From: Variovorax sp. J22P240
Lineage (GTDB): Bacteria; Pseudomonadota; Gammaproteobacteria; Burkholderiales; Burkholderiaceae_C
Assembly: GCF_030316855.1 (NCBI RefSeq)
Contig: NZ_JASZYR010000008.1
Coordinates: 159,647-223,646 of the forward strand
Direction: 5' to 3'
DNA length: 64,000 bases
This document shows, one piece after another, positions 17,550 to 26,292 of the stretch. A program made the translations under genes and the position numbers. The notes beneath the pieces were generated by a model. That model did no database searches, was not told the DNA's origin, and worked only from the letters and a program-made list of their open reading frames with translations. How positions within the stretch are numbered: position 1 is the first letter of the stretch; the number at the start of each line of letters is the position of its first letter.

Positions 17550-19075
17550 CGTGCCCCCGCCAGCGGTATGTACGAACGGCCTATCTGGGTCATGTCGACC
17601 GGGCACAGAGCGGCCGCGCCCAGAAGGAAGGAACACAGTGCCAACGCCAGCACGGCCAACTGCTGGTAGCGTGGAATGCGCACCTTCGGCACCCATCCGG
17701 CCTCTGCCGGCGTCATCGCGCGCACGACGACCAGGAACACGTAGGCGCTCGTCAACAACCCACCCACGAGCATCACCAGCACCCACCACCATTGCGCGGT
17801 CGCGATCGCGGCCGACAGCAGCAGCCACTTCGCGAGAAAGCCGCCCGAGGGGGGCAGCCCGATCAGCGATGCGCCTCCGAGTGCAAAGGCGACCATCGTC
17901 ATCGGCAGCGCGCGCCCGACGCCGCGCAGGTCCGCGACACGGTCATGCCCGAGCGTCGAGTAGATGAGTCCGGCGGCCATGAACATGGCGGCCTTCGCGG
18001 TGGCGTGCGAGATGGCCTGCAACATGCCGCCGCTGACGGTCGATGCGCTGTCGAGCTGCGCGGCATCCATGCCGAAGACCAGCGGAAACATCAGGAAGAG
18101 ATAGCCGATCTGCGCAACCGTCGAATAGGCGATCAGCAGCTTCAGTCGCGCCTGCCGCAACGCCACGACATTGCCGACCAGGATCGCCGCCGCACCCAGC
18201 GCCGCCAGCAATTGGGCGGAGGGCCAGGTCACGACATTGGCGAAGACGTCGAGCCACAGACGCACCACCAGGAACCACGCGCCCTTGATCACCAGCGCGG
18301 AGAGCACCGCGCTCGCCGCTGCCGGTGCGCCGGCATGCGCGGGCGGCAGCCACAGGTGCAGCGGGAAGAGCGCCGTTTTCGCGAGAAGGCCTGCCGTCAT
18401 CAGCGCGGCTGCGGCCCAGGTCACAGGCTCGGCCCGCACGTTGGCCGCCAGCAACGCGATGTCCAGCGTGCCGTAGGCGCCGTACAGCAGGAAGGCGCCC
18501 AGCAGATACAACATGGACCCCAGCAGCGCGTACACCAGATAGCGCAGCGCTGCCTGCAGCGTCTCGCCGCGGCCGTCGAGGCTGACGAGCGGGACGCCCG
18601 CGAACGTCAGCAGTTCGAGCGCGACATACAGGGTGAACACGTCTCCGCTCACGAACACGAGGTTGAGCGACCCCCACACAGCGGGCAGCAGCAGCCAGAA
18701 CATGAATGGCGCCCGCGCCTCGCGCGTGCCCTTCGGCGTGCCGAAATCGCCGCAGGCGTAGATGCCGATCACGCCAATGACGACCGCGACGGCCACCAGC
18801 ATGATGACCGACAGGCCGTCCGCGCGCAGCGCCACACCCAGCGGCGGCGTCCAGCCGCCGAGCAGGTAGACGATCGCATCGCCGGTCTGCACCAGCGCGC
18901 GGGCGATGGCGAAAGCAATGCCGAGCCCGAGCAGCAGCGTGACCATGGCGACCCGCTGCGCATTGCGCCCACCCAGCAGCAGCCCGACGAGCACGCCGAC
19001 GAACGGCACCAGCACCGCCAGCACGAGCAGGAAGCCGTCGGGTGTTGTCAGGTCCATCGACGCGGAGAGCGGCAC
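17546..19075 (-). CDS. mrpD: Mrp antiporter subunit D
   Basis: Antiporter-like subunit of 509 aa (NuoN/MrpD family). It has the conserved Glu in FTLYVALELLTF, the lysine helix in LLAKTALFPLHLWLPPAH, and AISHATAKAAMFMAAG. It forms one proton/cation channel of the Mrp complex in the inner membrane. I use the GTG at 19075 because GGAGAG lies seven bases upstream; an ATG at 19057 would remove six residues. MrpC ends one base before this start, and the next gene overlaps by 4 bp. Confidence 0.9.
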   Translation of the reverse strand: MPLSASMDLTTPDGFLLVLAVLVPFVGVLVGLLLGGRNAQRVAMVTLLLGLGIAFAIARALVQTGDAIVYLLGGWTPPLGVALRADGLSVIMLVAVAVVIGVIGIYACGDFGTPKGTREARAPFMFWLLLPAVWGSLNLVFVSGDVFTLYVALELLTFAGVPLVSLDGRGETLQAALRYLVYALLGSMLYLLGAFLLYGAYGTLDIALLAANVRAEPVTWAAAALMTAGLLAKTALFPLHLWLPPAHAGAPAAASAVLSALVIKGAWFLVVRLWLDVFANVVTWPSAQLLAALGAAAILVGNVVALRQARLKLLIAYSTVAQIGYLFLMFPLVFGMDAAQLDSASTVSGGMLQAISHATAKAAMFMAAGLIYSTLGHDRVADLRGVGRALPMTMVAFALGGASLIGLPPSGGFLAKWLLLSAAIATAQWWWVLVMLVGGLLTSAYVFLVVVRAMTPAEAGWVPKVRIPRYQQLAVLALALCSFLLGAAALCPVDMTQIGRSYIPLAGAR

Positions 19076-19417
19076 CTAGATCTCTCCATCGGCAGCTTTC
19101 GCCTGGGGCGGCAGATCGCCGGACAGCGTGACCGATCCGGCTTCCTCGAACAGCCGCAGCAGCAGCGCCACGGCGAGCGCGGACGCCCCGAAGGCCACGA
19201 CGATGGCAGTGATCAACAGCGCCTGCGGAACCGGATCGCCGTTCATCCCGGCGGCCGCGCCCCGGCGCGCGATCACCGCGCACACCACGAAGATGCCGTT
19301 GCCGATCAGGTTGAAGGCGAGGATCTTGCGCAGCGGCTGAGGGTTGACGATGAGGCCGTACAAGCCCAAGCCGACGAGCACCGCGCCACACAGTCCGAAC
19401 AAGGTGGTGGCGCTCAT
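19076..19417 (-). CDS. mrpC: Mrp antiporter subunit C (NuoK-like)
   Basis: Protein of 113 aa with three membrane helices, the size and layout of MrpC/NuoK. FNLIGNGIFVVCAVIARRG corresponds to the NuoK helix with the membrane-embedded carboxamide/acid region, and PQALLITAIVVAFGASALAVALLLRL to helix 3. The ATG at 19417 overlaps the mrpB stop by 4 bp. The C-terminal tail is cytosolic and acidic. Confidence 0.9.
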   Translation of the reverse strand: MSATTLFGLCGAVLVGLGLYGLIVNPQPLRKILAFNLIGNGIFVVCAVIARRGAAAGMNGDPVPQALLITAIVVAFGASALAVALLLRLFEEAGSVTLSGDLPPQAKAADGEI

Positions 19418-20355
19418 GACGGTGACGTCCTTTGTGGCGCGCCGGCCAGCAGCAGGGCCAGCGTCATCGCCAGAGAGGGCATCAGCGCCACTTCGACGAT
19501 GACGATCAGCGGCTTGGCGTGGCCTTCGGGATAAGCGAGGAAAGCGCCCGCGAGGGCGACGCCCGTGAAACCGATGGCGATGAACACCGCCGGCCCGGCC
19601 ACCAGCACGGTGCGCAGCCAGGTGCGGCTCACGGGAGGTGCGTCCGCCAGCCCCGCCATCATGACCAGCAGCCACATCGCCGCGAGGATGGTCGCGCCCT
19701 GGAACTTGCCGCCCGGATCATCGGCACCCACCCACAGGATGTAGATGGCGACGACGATGCCGATCGGCGGCAGCACGCGCGCGAAGTACGCGAGGATGCC
19801 GTTCGGGTCCGCCGGCTGCGCGGGGCCGGGACGACCGCCCCACGCGCGGTCCGGCGCCAGCGACCACACACCCACCAGCGCGAACAGCAGCACGATGGCT
19901 TCGAGCAGCGTGTCCATTGCACGGAACGAGAGCAGCACTGCCGTGATCGGGTTGCCGACGCCCGTCGAGGCGATGTTGGCGGCCACCTGGGGGGCGAGGG
20001 TCGGCGGCGGTTCGGGCAGTGCGAGCACGCAGACAGCTATCACAGCGGCCACGCCGACCGCGGCCACCGCGGCCAGCACGCGCGTGGGCAGGCCGGGTTG
20101 ATCGACGCGGGCCGCGGCCTCCGTCCGGCGCAAGCGCGAGGCGGCACCGACCAGCAGCGCACCGGTCAAGCCGGCGCCGATCGCGGCCTCCGTCATCGCC
20201 ACGTCGATCGCCGACAGTTGGAGCCACACCAGAGTAAGCAGCAGTCCATAAGGAATGAATCCGGCGACCGCCGCGAAGGTGTCGCGCGCGAAGACAGTCC
20301 ACGCCGCCAGCCCGAGGAACAGGAGTGCAAGGGCGATGTTCAGGGTCAGGCTCAT
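19414..20355 (-). CDS. mrpB: Fused MrpA C-terminal/MrpB subunit
   Basis: Protein of 313 aa. The N-terminal third (SLTLNIALALLFLGLAAW, IDVAMTEAAIGAGLTGALL) is the MbhD/DUF4040 module that in Bacillus forms the end of MrpA. The middle (AMDTLLEAIVLLFALVGVW) is the MbhE-like link. The C-terminal part (GGKFQGATILAAMWLLVMMAG) is MrpB proper. Thus the MrpA tail and MrpB are one polypeptide, as in the MbhD-E-F gene order of archaeal membrane-bound hydrogenases. The start at 20355 overlaps the mrpG stop by 4 bp. Confidence 0.88.
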   Translation of the reverse strand: MSLTLNIALALLFLGLAAWTVFARDTFAAVAGFIPYGLLLTLVWLQLSAIDVAMTEAAIGAGLTGALLVGAASRLRRTEAAARVDQPGLPTRVLAAVAAVGVAAVIAVCVLALPEPPPTLAPQVAANIASTGVGNPITAVLLSFRAMDTLLEAIVLLFALVGVWSLAPDRAWGGRPGPAQPADPNGILAYFARVLPPIGIVVAIYILWVGADDPGGKFQGATILAAMWLLVMMAGLADAPPVSRTWLRTVLVAGPAVFIAIGFTGVALAGAFLAYPEGHAKPLIVIVEVALMPSLAMTLALLLAGAPQRTSPS

Positions 20356-20648
20356 GGCTTCTGCCCCTCGCGGCGCACGGCGCGCGCAATGAGCTGGGAC
20401 ACCGTCGCCGACCCCAGGAGGACGAGAAACCAGATGAGCACGAGCTTGAACGCGGTCGAGAGGCTGTCTACCTGCGGGAGCAACCCCACCACCACGAGCC
20501 CGAGCCCCAGGTTGTCGGCTTTGGTCAGCGCATGCAGCCGGGTGAAGGTGTCGGGAAAGCGCAGCAGGCCCACGCTGCCAGCGAGAAAGAAGAATCCGCC
20601 CGCGCAAATGGCGGCGATGGTGAAGATGTCGGCGACGAGGTTCGTCAT
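20352..20648 (-). CDS. mrpG: Mrp antiporter subunit G
   Basis: Protein of 98 aa with three helices. The MrpG hallmark GSVGLLRFPDTFTRLHALTKADNLG is intact, covering the conserved PD-x-x-T-R-x-H-A-x-x-K-A motif. It is an accessory inner-membrane subunit of the antiporter. It overlaps mrpF by 4 bp. Confidence 0.95.
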   Translation of the reverse strand: MTNLVADIFTIAAICAGGFFFLAGSVGLLRFPDTFTRLHALTKADNLGLGLVVVGLLPQVDSLSTAFKLVLIWFLVLLGSATVSQLIARAVRREGQKP

Positions 20649-20929
20649 GATCCGTCGCTCCCCGCTTCATCCCGCACTGTGGTCGCCCCGGCCTTCACGA
20701 AGGCGATGGCGGCAAAGGCCGCGAGGATCGACAGCGTCAGCACCACGTCGATGACGGCATCCATGTCGATGGCCGCGCCCGCCAGCAGCAGGGCCGCGAT
20801 GCCGCCAGTGCCGAAGAGCTGCACGGCCATCATGCGATCGACGTTGCCCGGTCCGCGCAGGATGCAGACCAGGCCCAGCGCGACCATCGCGAGCACGAAG
20901 GCGGTGGCGCCGATCAGGAAGCTAGTCAT
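20645..20929 (-). CDS. mrpF: Mrp antiporter subunit F
   Basis: Protein of 94 aa with three helices. ILRGPGNVDRMMAVQLFGT is the MrpF loop with the conserved R-G-P-x-x-x-D-R-x-x-A pattern, and AAIDMDAVIDVVLTLSILAAFAAIAFVK is the third helix with its conserved Asp. It overlaps mrpE by 8 bp and mrpG by 4 bp, so translation is coupled. Confidence 0.95.
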   Translation of the reverse strand: MTSFLIGATAFVLAMVALGLVCILRGPGNVDRMMAVQLFGTGGIAALLLAGAAIDMDAVIDVVLTLSILAAFAAIAFVKAGATTVRDEAGSDGS

Positions 20930-21422
20930 GGCCTTCCCCCGCCACCAGGGCCTTGGTCAGCAATTGCTCCTCTTCGGCCATGTGCTGCGCGAGCGGCTGC
21001 GTCACATCGAGGCAGTGATAGACGATGGAGGTTTCGGTCTCACCGACCGGAACGGAGCCCGGCAGCAGGCTCATGATCGAAGCGAACTCGTTGCGCGCCA
21101 GCCCCGGCGGAAAGCCCACCGGACACGAGACGAATCCCGGCTGCATCGGCATGCGCGGATCGAGCGCGCGACGGGCCACGTCGATGCCGGCCAGCACCGA
21201 CTGCCAGAGGAAGTGCGGCACGAATCCGAGCAGCGCGCGAAAGCGCACGTGCCCCGCCTCACGCGGGAGGAGGTGCAGGCTCGTCCAGGTCGCGGCGACC
21301 GTGGACACCAGACCGAACCCGAGGTCGGCCGGCTTCACACTCGGCATCAGCACGAGCCAAAGCGCCAGGAACATCGCACCGCGCGCCAGCGCCGTGCCAG
21401 CCAGCGAAGGCGTCAGCGTCAT
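20922..21422 (-). CDS. mrpE: Mrp antiporter subunit E
   Basis: Protein of 166 aa with two or three N-terminal helices and a cytosolic domain. The motifs NEFASIMSLLPGSVPV and YHCLDV correspond to the MrpE signature of a conserved T/S-L-x-P-G-S/T followed by the LDV segment. The ATG at 21422 overlaps the stop of the upstream two-helix protein by 4 bp. It is the first canonical Mrp gene of the set. Confidence 0.92.
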   Translation of the reverse strand: MTLTPSLAGTALARGAMFLALWLVLMPSVKPADLGFGLVSTVAATWTSLHLLPREAGHVRFRALLGFVPHFLWQSVLAGIDVARRALDPRMPMQPGFVSCPVGFPPGLARNEFASIMSLLPGSVPVGETETSIVYHCLDVTQPLAQHMAEEEQLLTKALVAGEGHD

Positions 21423-22033
21423 GACGACCCTCCTTCGGTGCCTGCGCAGACAAGCTGCACATCCATGCGACTCAGCCGCTCGTAGAGACGCGTCTCCTCG
21501 CGGATCGGCCACCAGTCGTACAGGAATATCTCCATCGGCCGCCACAAGGCGACCCAGCCGCCAATCACCAGGCTCTCCTGCACGAGCCGGGTGTAGCGCT
21601 CCTTGTCGAAGAGGCCCGCGATGAACTCGCCGACGAAGAAGGCAATCGCCAGGAACACGAGGCCGATCAGCAAGCTGATGCGACCCAGCCGCAGCAGCCG
21701 CCGCATCTGGCGCCGGGTGGACACCGCGCGCTGGCGGAAGTATTCCCCGACGGCATCGCGCAGCATCGAGGCGGCTTCCGGTGCCGCGGTCCGGCTTTCG
21801 ATGCGAACCACCAGCGCCATTGGGCGTCCCGCCGGCACCTCGCGGGCCCAGTCGACGATGTAGTCCTGCGCCCTGGGATCGAGGTCACGCTCCCGGAACG
21901 GCGCCGGGTCCATCGAGTTGAAGAGTTGCCGCAGTTCCGCGACATGCAGTTCGAGCACCGCGCGCCCCTCCGCGGCCGGGCTCTCCCCAGAGGACAACCT
22001 GGTCGTCGCTGCAGGTGCGGGGGTCGGGGTCAA
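21419..22033 (-). CDS. Two-helix membrane protein linked to Mrp genes
   Basis: Protein of 204 aa. An N-terminal soluble part (VLELHVAELRQLFNSMDPAPF; RDLDPRAQDYIVDWAREVP) precedes two membrane helices (ISLLIGLVFLAIAFFVGEFI; LVIGGWVALWRPMEIFLYDWW). No named family recognised. The start is a TTG with GAGGAG eight bases upstream. It lies 18 bp after the RND pump and overlaps mrpE by 4 bp, so it physically links the two halves of the operon and may be an accessory factor of either complex (inference). Confidence 0.7.
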   Translation of the reverse strand: MTPTPAPAATTRLSSGESPAAEGRAVLELHVAELRQLFNSMDPAPFRERDLDPRAQDYIVDWAREVPAGRPMALVVRIESRTAAPEAASMLRDAVGEYFRQRAVSTRRQMRRLLRLGRISLLIGLVFLAIAFFVGEFIAGLFDKERYTRLVQESLVIGGWVALWRPMEIFLYDWWPIREETRLYERLSRMDVQLVCAGTEGGSS

Positions 22034-22051
22034 GGGGGTGCTCCTCGTTCA

Positions 22052-25000
22052 TCACGCCGGATCGCTCGCGGGATCGAAGGCCTCGTCTCGCGGCGGCGGC
22101 TTTTCCTTGCCGAACACCGCCACGTACACGGTCGGCAGGAACACCAGCGTCAACACCGTTGCCACCAGCAGACCGCCCATGATGGCGAAGGCCATCGACC
22201 CCCAGAAGACCGTCGGCGCGATCGGGATCAGGCCCAGCACGGTCGATATCGAGGTCAGCATCATCGGGCGCATGCGCGATGTTCCCGAGGCCACGACCGC
22301 ATCGAGAACGCTCTGGCCTTCGGCGCGGTTGGTCTCGATCTGCACGATCAGAATCACCGCGTTCTTCGCGATCATCCCGATCAGCGCCAGGATGCCGAGG
22401 ATGGCGACGAAGCCAAGCGGCCGGTTGAACAGCAGCAGCGTGAGGACCACGCCGATCAGCCCCAGCGGCATGATGCAGACCACCATCGCCAGCCGCCGGA
22501 AGCTCACCAGAAGCACCATCATGCTCACGAGCATCAGCACGATCATCAGCGGCACGACGGCGTACACCGAGGCGCTCGATGCGGCGCTTTCCTCGAACAG
22601 GCCGCCGGTCTCGACCTTGTAGCCCTTCGGCAGCTTGGCGTTGAACTCGACCATCCTCGGCGCGAGTTTCTCGACCACCTCGTCCGGCAGCACGCCGTGG
22701 ACGACGTCGGCGCGCACGGTCAGCGTGGGCAGGCGGTTGCGCCGCCAGATGAGCGGCAGCTCCTGCTCTTCGGTGAAGGTCGCGAACTGGCTCAGCGGCA
22801 CCATGCGCCCGGTGGGCGTGGGCACCTGCAGCGAGCTCAGCGTCTGGAAGGACGCCCGCTGGTCGTCGGTGGCACGGGCCACCACATTGATCAGGTAGAT
22901 GTCGTCGCGCACCTGCGTCACCGGCGACCCGGTGACCGCTGCGTTCAGGATGCCCGACAGCGTGCGCGTGCTCACGCCCAGTTGCCGCGCCTCGTCCTGG
23001 TTGATGTGCACCCTGACCTGCCGCGCCGGCTCCATCCAGTCGTAATTGACGTGGCGCACGCGCGCATCGGAGCCCAGCACGTCGGCCAGTCCGAGCGCGT
23101 ACTTGCGCACCTCGTTCGTGTCCGGCCCGCTCACGCGGTATTGCAGCGGCCAGCCCACCGGAGGCCCCAGCTCGAGCGGGGACACGCGCGCGACCACGTC
23201 GGGGAACTGCTCCGCCAGCGCCTTCTCGAGCTTCAGCTGGAGCCTGTCACGCGCGTCGAGGTCCTTGGCGACAACGACGAACTGCGCGAAGAACGGGTTG
23301 GCGAGTTGCACGTTGAGCGTGAGGATGAAGCGGATCGCACCGCGCCCGACGTAGGTGCTGAAATGGTCCACATCGGCGTCTTCCTTCAGCAGTGCCTCGA
23401 AACGCTCCGCCTGCGCCTGCGTCGCATGGATCGAGGCGTTCTGCCGCAAAGTCATGTCGATCGTCAGCTCGGGCCGGTCCGACGCCGGGAAGAACTGCCG
23501 CGGCACGAACTGCAAGAGGAAGATGGTCGCCACGAAAGCGGCGATGGTCAGCCCGATGGTCAGCCACTTCGCGCGAATCGCGCCTTGCAGGAAGCGGCCG
23601 TAGATCTCGGTCACCTTGCTCGGCTTGGGCGGCGCAGCATCGGGCTTGGGCGCCTTCAGGATCGCCTTGCCAACCAGCGGCGAGAAGATCACGGCACCGA
23701 GCCACGACACGATCAGCGCAATGGCCACGACCGCGAAGATCGAGAAGGTGTATTCGCCCGCCGAGCTTCTTGCAAAGCCGATCGGCACGAAGCTCGAGAT
23801 GGACACCAGCGTGCCGATCAGCATCGGCGCGGCGAGCGTGCGGTAGGCGAAGGTCGCGGCCTGGTCCTTGGTATCGCCCGCCGCGAGCCGGTTGATCATC
23901 GCGTCGACGGTGGTCATCGCGTCGTCGACGAGCAGGGTCAGCGCGATGATCAGCGCGCCCAGCGAGACGCGATGCAGGTCGATGTTCAGCACGTCCATGA
24001 TGGCGAACACGATCGCCAGCGTGAGCGGAATGGACAGCGCCACCACCGTGCCCGGACGCACGCCGAGGCTCACGAAGCTACACACCAGGATGATGATGAT
24101 GGCCTGCCACAGCGAGGCCATGAAGTCATTGATGGCGACGTCGACCGTGACGGCCTGGTCCGCCACCAGCGTGGGCTGGATGCCGTGCGGCAGGTTCGCC
24201 GTGATGTCGGCCATCTCGGCGCGGATGTTGCGGCCGAGCGCGAGAACGTCGCCGGCATCTCGCATCGCGATCGCCAGGCCGATGGCCGGCTTGCCGTTGA
24301 CGCGGAACATCGGCTGCGGCGGATCGACGAAGCCGCGCCGCACCGTCGCGATGTCGCCCAGGCGAATGATGCGATTGCCGAAGACGAGGTTGACCGCCTC
24401 GATGTCACGCTCCGAATCGAAGGCGCCGGTGACGCGCATGAAGACACGCTCCTGCTCGGTCTGGATGGTGCCGGCAGGACGCACGATGTTCTGCGCCTGG
24501 AGCGCGGCGACGATGGTCGGGTAGTCCAGGCGCAGGCCGGCGAGGCGCTCGGTCGAGAACTCGATGTAGATCTGCTCGTCCTGCGAGCCCATCACCTCGA
24601 TCTTCGAGACGTCGGGCACCTGCAGCAGGCGCGAGCGGGCGGCCTCGACATAGTCACGCAGTTCGCGGAAGGTGAAGCCGTCGGCCGTGAAGGCGTAGAT
24701 GATCCCGAAGGTGCTGCCGAAATCGTCGTTGAAGAAAGGTCCGACCACGCCGGCCGGCAAGGTCTGCCGCATGTCGCCGATGTTCCGGCGCACCTGATAC
24801 CAGATGTCCGGGACCACCGCCGCCGGTGTCGACTGCTCGAGGTCGACGAAGATCGTCGTCTGGCCGGCGACCGTGTAGCTGCGCACCCGGTCGAGATGGT
24901 TGGTTTCCTGCAGCGTGCGTTCGAGCCGCTCGGTGACTTGTTTCAGGGTCTCGTCCACGGTAGCACCGGGCCAGCCCGCCGCGACCACCATGGTGCGGAA

Positions 25001-25132
25001 AGTGAAGATCGGATCCTCCGCACGGCCCAGCCGAATGAAGGACAGCGTGCCCGCGACCACCGCGATGATCATCAGGAAGATCACCAGCGAGCGCTTGGAG
25101 AGCGCCCACTCCGACAGGTTCGGGCCGATCAC
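22052..25132 (-). CDS. RND efflux pump, inner-membrane permease
   Basis: RND transporter of 1026 aa, full length for the HAE1/MMPL-like AcrB group with 12 membrane helices and two large periplasmic loops. The proton-relay acidic pair in TM4 is present (LLVDDAMTTVDAM), and so is the TM10 lysine (LIGMIAKNAVILIVQIE). It therefore couples substrate export to ion entry. Sequence features such as VVAAGWPGATVDETLKQVTE place it nearer the multidrug/solvent (HAE1) group than the heavy-metal group. The start is GTG and overlaps the adaptor stop by 4 bp. The outer channel is encoded 6.2 kb downstream after the Mrp genes. Confidence 0.93.
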   Translation of the reverse strand: MIGPNLSEWALSKRSLVIFLMIIAVVAGTLSFIRLGRAEDPIFTFRTMVVAAGWPGATVDETLKQVTERLERTLQETNHLDRVRSYTVAGQTTIFVDLEQSTPAAVVPDIWYQVRRNIGDMRQTLPAGVVGPFFNDDFGSTFGIIYAFTADGFTFRELRDYVEAARSRLLQVPDVSKIEVMGSQDEQIYIEFSTERLAGLRLDYPTIVAALQAQNIVRPAGTIQTEQERVFMRVTGAFDSERDIEAVNLVFGNRIIRLGDIATVRRGFVDPPQPMFRVNGKPAIGLAIAMRDAGDVLALGRNIRAEMADITANLPHGIQPTLVADQAVTVDVAINDFMASLWQAIIIILVCSFVSLGVRPGTVVALSIPLTLAIVFAIMDVLNIDLHRVSLGALIIALTLLVDDAMTTVDAMINRLAAGDTKDQAATFAYRTLAAPMLIGTLVSISSFVPIGFARSSAGEYTFSIFAVVAIALIVSWLGAVIFSPLVGKAILKAPKPDAAPPKPSKVTEIYGRFLQGAIRAKWLTIGLTIAAFVATIFLLQFVPRQFFPASDRPELTIDMTLRQNASIHATQAQAERFEALLKEDADVDHFSTYVGRGAIRFILTLNVQLANPFFAQFVVVAKDLDARDRLQLKLEKALAEQFPDVVARVSPLELGPPVGWPLQYRVSGPDTNEVRKYALGLADVLGSDARVRHVNYDWMEPARQVRVHINQDEARQLGVSTRTLSGILNAAVTGSPVTQVRDDIYLINVVARATDDQRASFQTLSSLQVPTPTGRMVPLSQFATFTEEQELPLIWRRNRLPTLTVRADVVHGVLPDEVVEKLAPRMVEFNAKLPKGYKVETGGLFEESAASSASVYAVVPLMIVLMLVSMMVLLVSFRRLAMVVCIMPLGLIGVVLTLLLFNRPLGFVAILGILALIGMIAKNAVILIVQIETNRAEGQSVLDAVVASGTSRMRPMMLTSISTVLGLIPIAPTVFWGSMAFAIMGGLLVATVLTLVFLPTVYVAVFGKEKPPPRDEAFDPASDPA

Positions 25133-26241
25133 TGCGCGGCCTCGAGCATCCGGACCTTCTGGCCGGGCCGCAGCGCCTGGACGCCCGCGGTCACCACCAC
25201 ATCGCCGGGCGCGAGCCCCGACGTGACCTGAACGCGCGCGGCGTCATAGGCCCGCACTTCGATCGCCCGGGCCGACACGGTGCCGGCCTTCGGATCGACC
25301 ACCCACACGGAGGCGCCTTGACCCGATCGAGTCAGCGCCGAGGCAGGTATGTCGATGGCGGGAGCGCTGTCGAGCTTCATGCGCCCGTTCACTGTCGTGC
25401 CCAGGCGCATCGCGGCGGGCGCGTTGATCAGTCGGACCCTGACGCCGAACGTGCCCGTCACCGGATCGGCGCGAGGCGAAACCTCGCGAACCTGGCCCTT
25501 GGCGGTGACGTTCGGATCGCTCACGAGCGAGACGGTGATCTCCGCGTCCGAAGGCGCACTGTTCTTGACCTGCGCGGGCACGTCGAAGACCGCATCGCGC
25601 GCACCCTCCCGCGCAACCTGGACGATCATCCGCCCCGCCTGCACCACCTCGCCCGGCTCCGGCCCGCGTGCCGTCACGATGCCGGACACATCGGAGACCA
25701 GGCGCGTGTAGCTCAGGCGGTTCTGCGCGAGCGTCACCAGCGACTGCGCGGACTCGACCTGCGACTGCGCCACCTTCAGCAGTGCCTCCGCCTGCTCGAA
25801 GGAAGCGCGCGAGACCGCATCCTCCTTGAGGAGATCCCGCAACCGCACATGGTTGTTGCGGGCCTCCACGCCCTGCGCCTGCGCTGCCGACAATTGCGCT
25901 CGCGCGGACTGCAGGCTGCTTTCCTCGTTCAGCGGATCGAGCCGTGCCAGCACCTGGCCAGGCTTCACCCTGTCGCCGATCTCGACATTGCGCTCGACCA
26001 GCCTTCCGTCGATCCGGAACGACTGGTTGATCTCCGTCTGTGCCTGCACGGTGCCGGTGAGGTTCACGGTGTCGCCGATCGCGCGCTTCTCTATCGTCAT
26101 GACGCGGACCGGGCGGATCTCAGCCACCGGGGCCTCCTCGGCGCGCCTGCAGGCCGACAACAGAACAAGCGCAGTGAGAGCGATCAGCGTTGTCGTTCTG
26201 ACCAGGTAGTCAACTCGTTGATCAGCGGATTTCTCAGGCAC
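25129..26241 (-). CDS. RND efflux periplasmic adaptor lipoprotein
   Basis: Membrane-fusion protein of about 370 aa with lipobox LLSAC. It has the lipoyl-like half motif FRIDGRLVERNVEIGDRVKPGQVLARLD, a coiled-coil hairpin (SSLQSARAQLSAAQAQGVEARNN and following), the second lipoyl half (VSDVSGIVTARGPEPGEVV), a beta-barrel and a membrane-proximal domain. It bridges pump and channel in the periplasm. The start is probably GTG at 26241 (AGGA nine bases upstream); a TTG at 26259 is open but has no ribosome-binding site. It overlaps the pump gene by 4 bp and lies 51 bp after arcA. Confidence 0.9.
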   Translation of the reverse strand: MPEKSADQRVDYLVRTTTLIALTALVLLSACRRAEEAPVAEIRPVRVMTIEKRAIGDTVNLTGTVQAQTEINQSFRIDGRLVERNVEIGDRVKPGQVLARLDPLNEESSLQSARAQLSAAQAQGVEARNNHVRLRDLLKEDAVSRASFEQAEALLKVAQSQVESAQSLVTLAQNRLSYTRLVSDVSGIVTARGPEPGEVVQAGRMIVQVAREGARDAVFDVPAQVKNSAPSDAEITVSLVSDPNVTAKGQVREVSPRADPVTGTFGVRVRLINAPAAMRLGTTVNGRMKLDSAPAIDIPASALTRSGQGASVWVVDPKAGTVSARAIEVRAYDAARVQVTSGLAPGDVVVTAGVQALRPGQKVRMLEAAQ

Positions 26242-26292
26242 GGCACGTTGTCCTATCAATGGAGCGGCGGCTGATTGGCCGCAGCCCCGGGG

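Noticed and set aside
17792..19534. 580-codon open frame antisense to mrpD/mrpC
   Set aside because: Low-complexity Gln/Arg/His product; mrpD and mrpC on the other strand are motif-complete and overlap properly with neighbours.
21926..25231. 1101-codon open frame antisense to the RND pump and adaptor
   Set aside because: Its product is almost only Arg, His, Gln, Asp and Gly, the usual mirror of a high-GC gene; the opposite strand encodes a full RND pump with all key motifs.
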